DNA of 64,000 bases from JACKNG01 sp040220855 (lineage in GTDB: Bacteria; Pseudomonadota; Gammaproteobacteria; Ga0077536): positions 1 to 64,000 of the forward strand of contig JAVJVZ010000008.1 in the NCBI GenBank assembly GCA_040220855.1, read 5' to 3'. Of this stretch, positions 63,070 through 64,000 are shown one piece after another. The position numbers and the translations under genes are program-made. The first letter of the stretch is position 1. Each line of letters begins with the position of its first letter. The notes under the pieces are model-generated. The model searched no databases, was not told the origin of the DNA, and saw only the letters and a list, made by a program, of their open reading frames with translations.

Positions 63070-63321
63070 ATGAAGATAACCCTCAAGATGTATGCCTCGC
63101 TGGCGCAGTTCCTGCCGCCCGAGGCGGTGCGCAACGTCGTCGAAATCGATATTCCCGATACCTGCTCGGTACACGAGGTGATCGCGCGCTACCAGGTGCC
63201 GCGCGCGTCCGCCCACCTCGTGCTGATCAACGGCGTGTACGTCGAGCCCGAGCAGCGCGATGCGCCGCTGCTCCGGGCAGGTGACGTGCTTGCCCTGTGG
63301 CCGCCCGTCGCGGGCGGTTGA
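63070..63321 (+). CDS. MoaD/ThiS-like ubiquitin-fold sulfur carrier
   Basis: 83 residues, beta-grasp protein beginning MKITLKMYASLAQFLPP and ending in the di-glycine VAGG that is adenylated and thiocarboxylated in MoaD. Fourth gene of the AOR operon, 68 bp after aorC. A dedicated MoaD paralogue would supply dithiolene sulfur for the tungsten pterin cofactor. General moa genes are not in the window. Confidence 0.88.
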   Translation: MKITLKMYASLAQFLPPEAVRNVVEIDIPDTCSVHEVIARYQVPRASAHLVLINGVYVEPEQRDAPLLRAGDVLALWPPVAGG

Positions 63322-63334
63322 GGGGGGGCGCCCG

Positions 63335-64000
63335 GTGACGCGCAAACCCGGCATGGCCGCTGCCGGCAGTGCCGTGGCACAGCTGTTCGATACCGCGCTG
63401 CGCCTGCACCGCGAAGGCCAGTTGCAACGTGCGGAGTATCTCTACCGCGACGTGCTGCGACAGGACCCCGCCCATGTCGACGCACTCAACATGCTCGGCG
63501 TGATCGGCTGCCAGAGCGGCAACCTCGCAGCCGGCAGGGATCTCCTCCGGCGTGCCCTCGTGCTCGACCCGGATCACCCCGACTGCCACAACAACCTGGG
63601 CATGGCCGAGCTGGGTCTCGGCGAGGTCGGTGCGGCGGTGGCGGCATTCGCCGCAGCCGTGCGCGCCAACCCGCGCTTCGCCGAGGCCTGGTTCAATCTC
63701 GGCAATGCCGAGCGCGCACGCGGCGATCTCGATGCCGCCGAGCGGGCGTGGCGCAAGGCCGTGCGCATCCGTCCCGATTATGTCGATGCGGTCAATAACC
63801 TCGCCAACCTGCTGCGCCAGGGCGGGCGGGCGCGCGAGGCCGTGCACCTGCTGCACAAGCTGGTACGACGGGAGCCCGGCTTCGCCCCGGGCTGGCTCAA
63901 CCTCGGTCTCGCGTTCGCGGCCGACGGCGCCACCGACGACGCCATCGCCGCGCTCGAACAGGCGGCCACGCTCGATGCCACCCTCACGGCCGAGGCGTGC
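63335..64000 (+). CDS. TPR-repeat protein, 3' end outside window
   Basis: Open frame running off the right edge, 222 codons visible. It starts with GTG at 63335 (or ATG at 63353), 13 bp after the MoaD-like gene, so it may belong to the same transcript. Tandem tetratricopeptide repeats are clear: LHREGQLQRAEYLYRDVLRQ, ALNMLGVIGCQSGNLAAGRD, CHNNLGMAELGLGEVGAAV, AWFNLGNAERARGDLDAAE. Such N-terminal arrays often precede sulfotransferase or O-GlcNAc transferase-like domains, but the C-terminus is not visible. Confidence 0.8.
   Translation, partial: MTRKPGMAAAGSAVAQLFDTALRLHREGQLQRAEYLYRDVLRQDPAHVDALNMLGVIGCQSGNLAAGRDLLRRALVLDPDHPDCHNNLGMAELGLGEVGAAVAAFAAAVRANPRFAEAWFNLGNAERARGDLDAAERAWRKAVRIRPDYVDAVNNLANLLRQGGRAREAVHLLHKLVRREPGFAPGWLNLGLAFAADGATDDAIAALEQAATLDATLTAEAC

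Overview
The window is a dense, GC-rich stretch of a proteobacterial chromosome, almost certainly from a gammaproteobacterium. The evidence is the ordered block rpsB-tsf-pyrH-frr-uppS-cdsA-dxr-rseP-bamA-skp-lpxD-fabZ-lpxA-lpxB-rnhB-dnaE-accA-tilS, a mutH gene (a largely gammaproteobacterial mismatch endonuclease), glnD-map divergent from rpsB, and complete lipid A and inner-core LPS genes. I cannot place it below class. I see no tRNA, rRNA, CRISPR array or intact insertion sequence. One short MITE-like repeat is present.

Layout. 1-4.4 kb: the end of xerD, then a leftward pair (Ser/Thr kinase with a cyclic-nucleotide-binding domain, and an orphan GspE/PilB-type ATPase) lying between xerD and dsbC. 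4.5-12.6 kb: a large TPR protein, a DUF3108 protein, then hldE-hldD-waaA (LPS core) and a glycine-zipper protein. 12.7-20.9 kb (leftward): repeat element, isochorismatase-fold hydrolase, pcm-tolC, glnD-mutH-dusA with overlapping stops and starts, and map. 21-42 kb (rightward): translation, isoprenoid and phospholipid, outer-membrane assembly, lipid A, replication and fatty-acid genes. 42-46.6 kb (leftward): an unfamiliar six-gene envelope cluster (L,D-transpeptidase, DUF302, MotA/ExbB-like channel, ExbD/TolR-like protein with a YfaP-like domain, small membrane protein, degenerate vWA-FHA protein).

46.7-64 kb is an accessory energy-metabolism region. It holds cytochrome b561, a stand-alone pqqA with its own terminator and a good sigma-54 promoter, a divergent NtrB/NtrC-like pair, NDH-2, DUF1244, a MoxY/MoxX-like two-component pair, a TonB-dependent receptor, and a leftward pair resembling proteins associated with PQQ-dependent alcohol oxidation (periplasmic binding protein and YVTN propeller). 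A tungsten aldehyde oxidoreductase operon of the Aromatoleum AorABC type follows, with a MoaD-like gene. A TPR gene runs off the right edge.

The most interesting signal is regulatory. A 15-bp palindrome of form yGGGArnnATTCCCr occurs twice in front of the TonB receptor and once, perfectly, between the PQQ-associated pair and the tungsten enzyme operon. It is a plausible operator of the adjacent LuxR-type regulator. My reading is a regulated route in which a PQQ enzyme encoded elsewhere oxidises an alcohol to an aldehyde and the tungsten enzyme oxidises the aldehyde to an acid. No quinoprotein dehydrogenase and no pqqBCDE lie in the window, so this remains inference.
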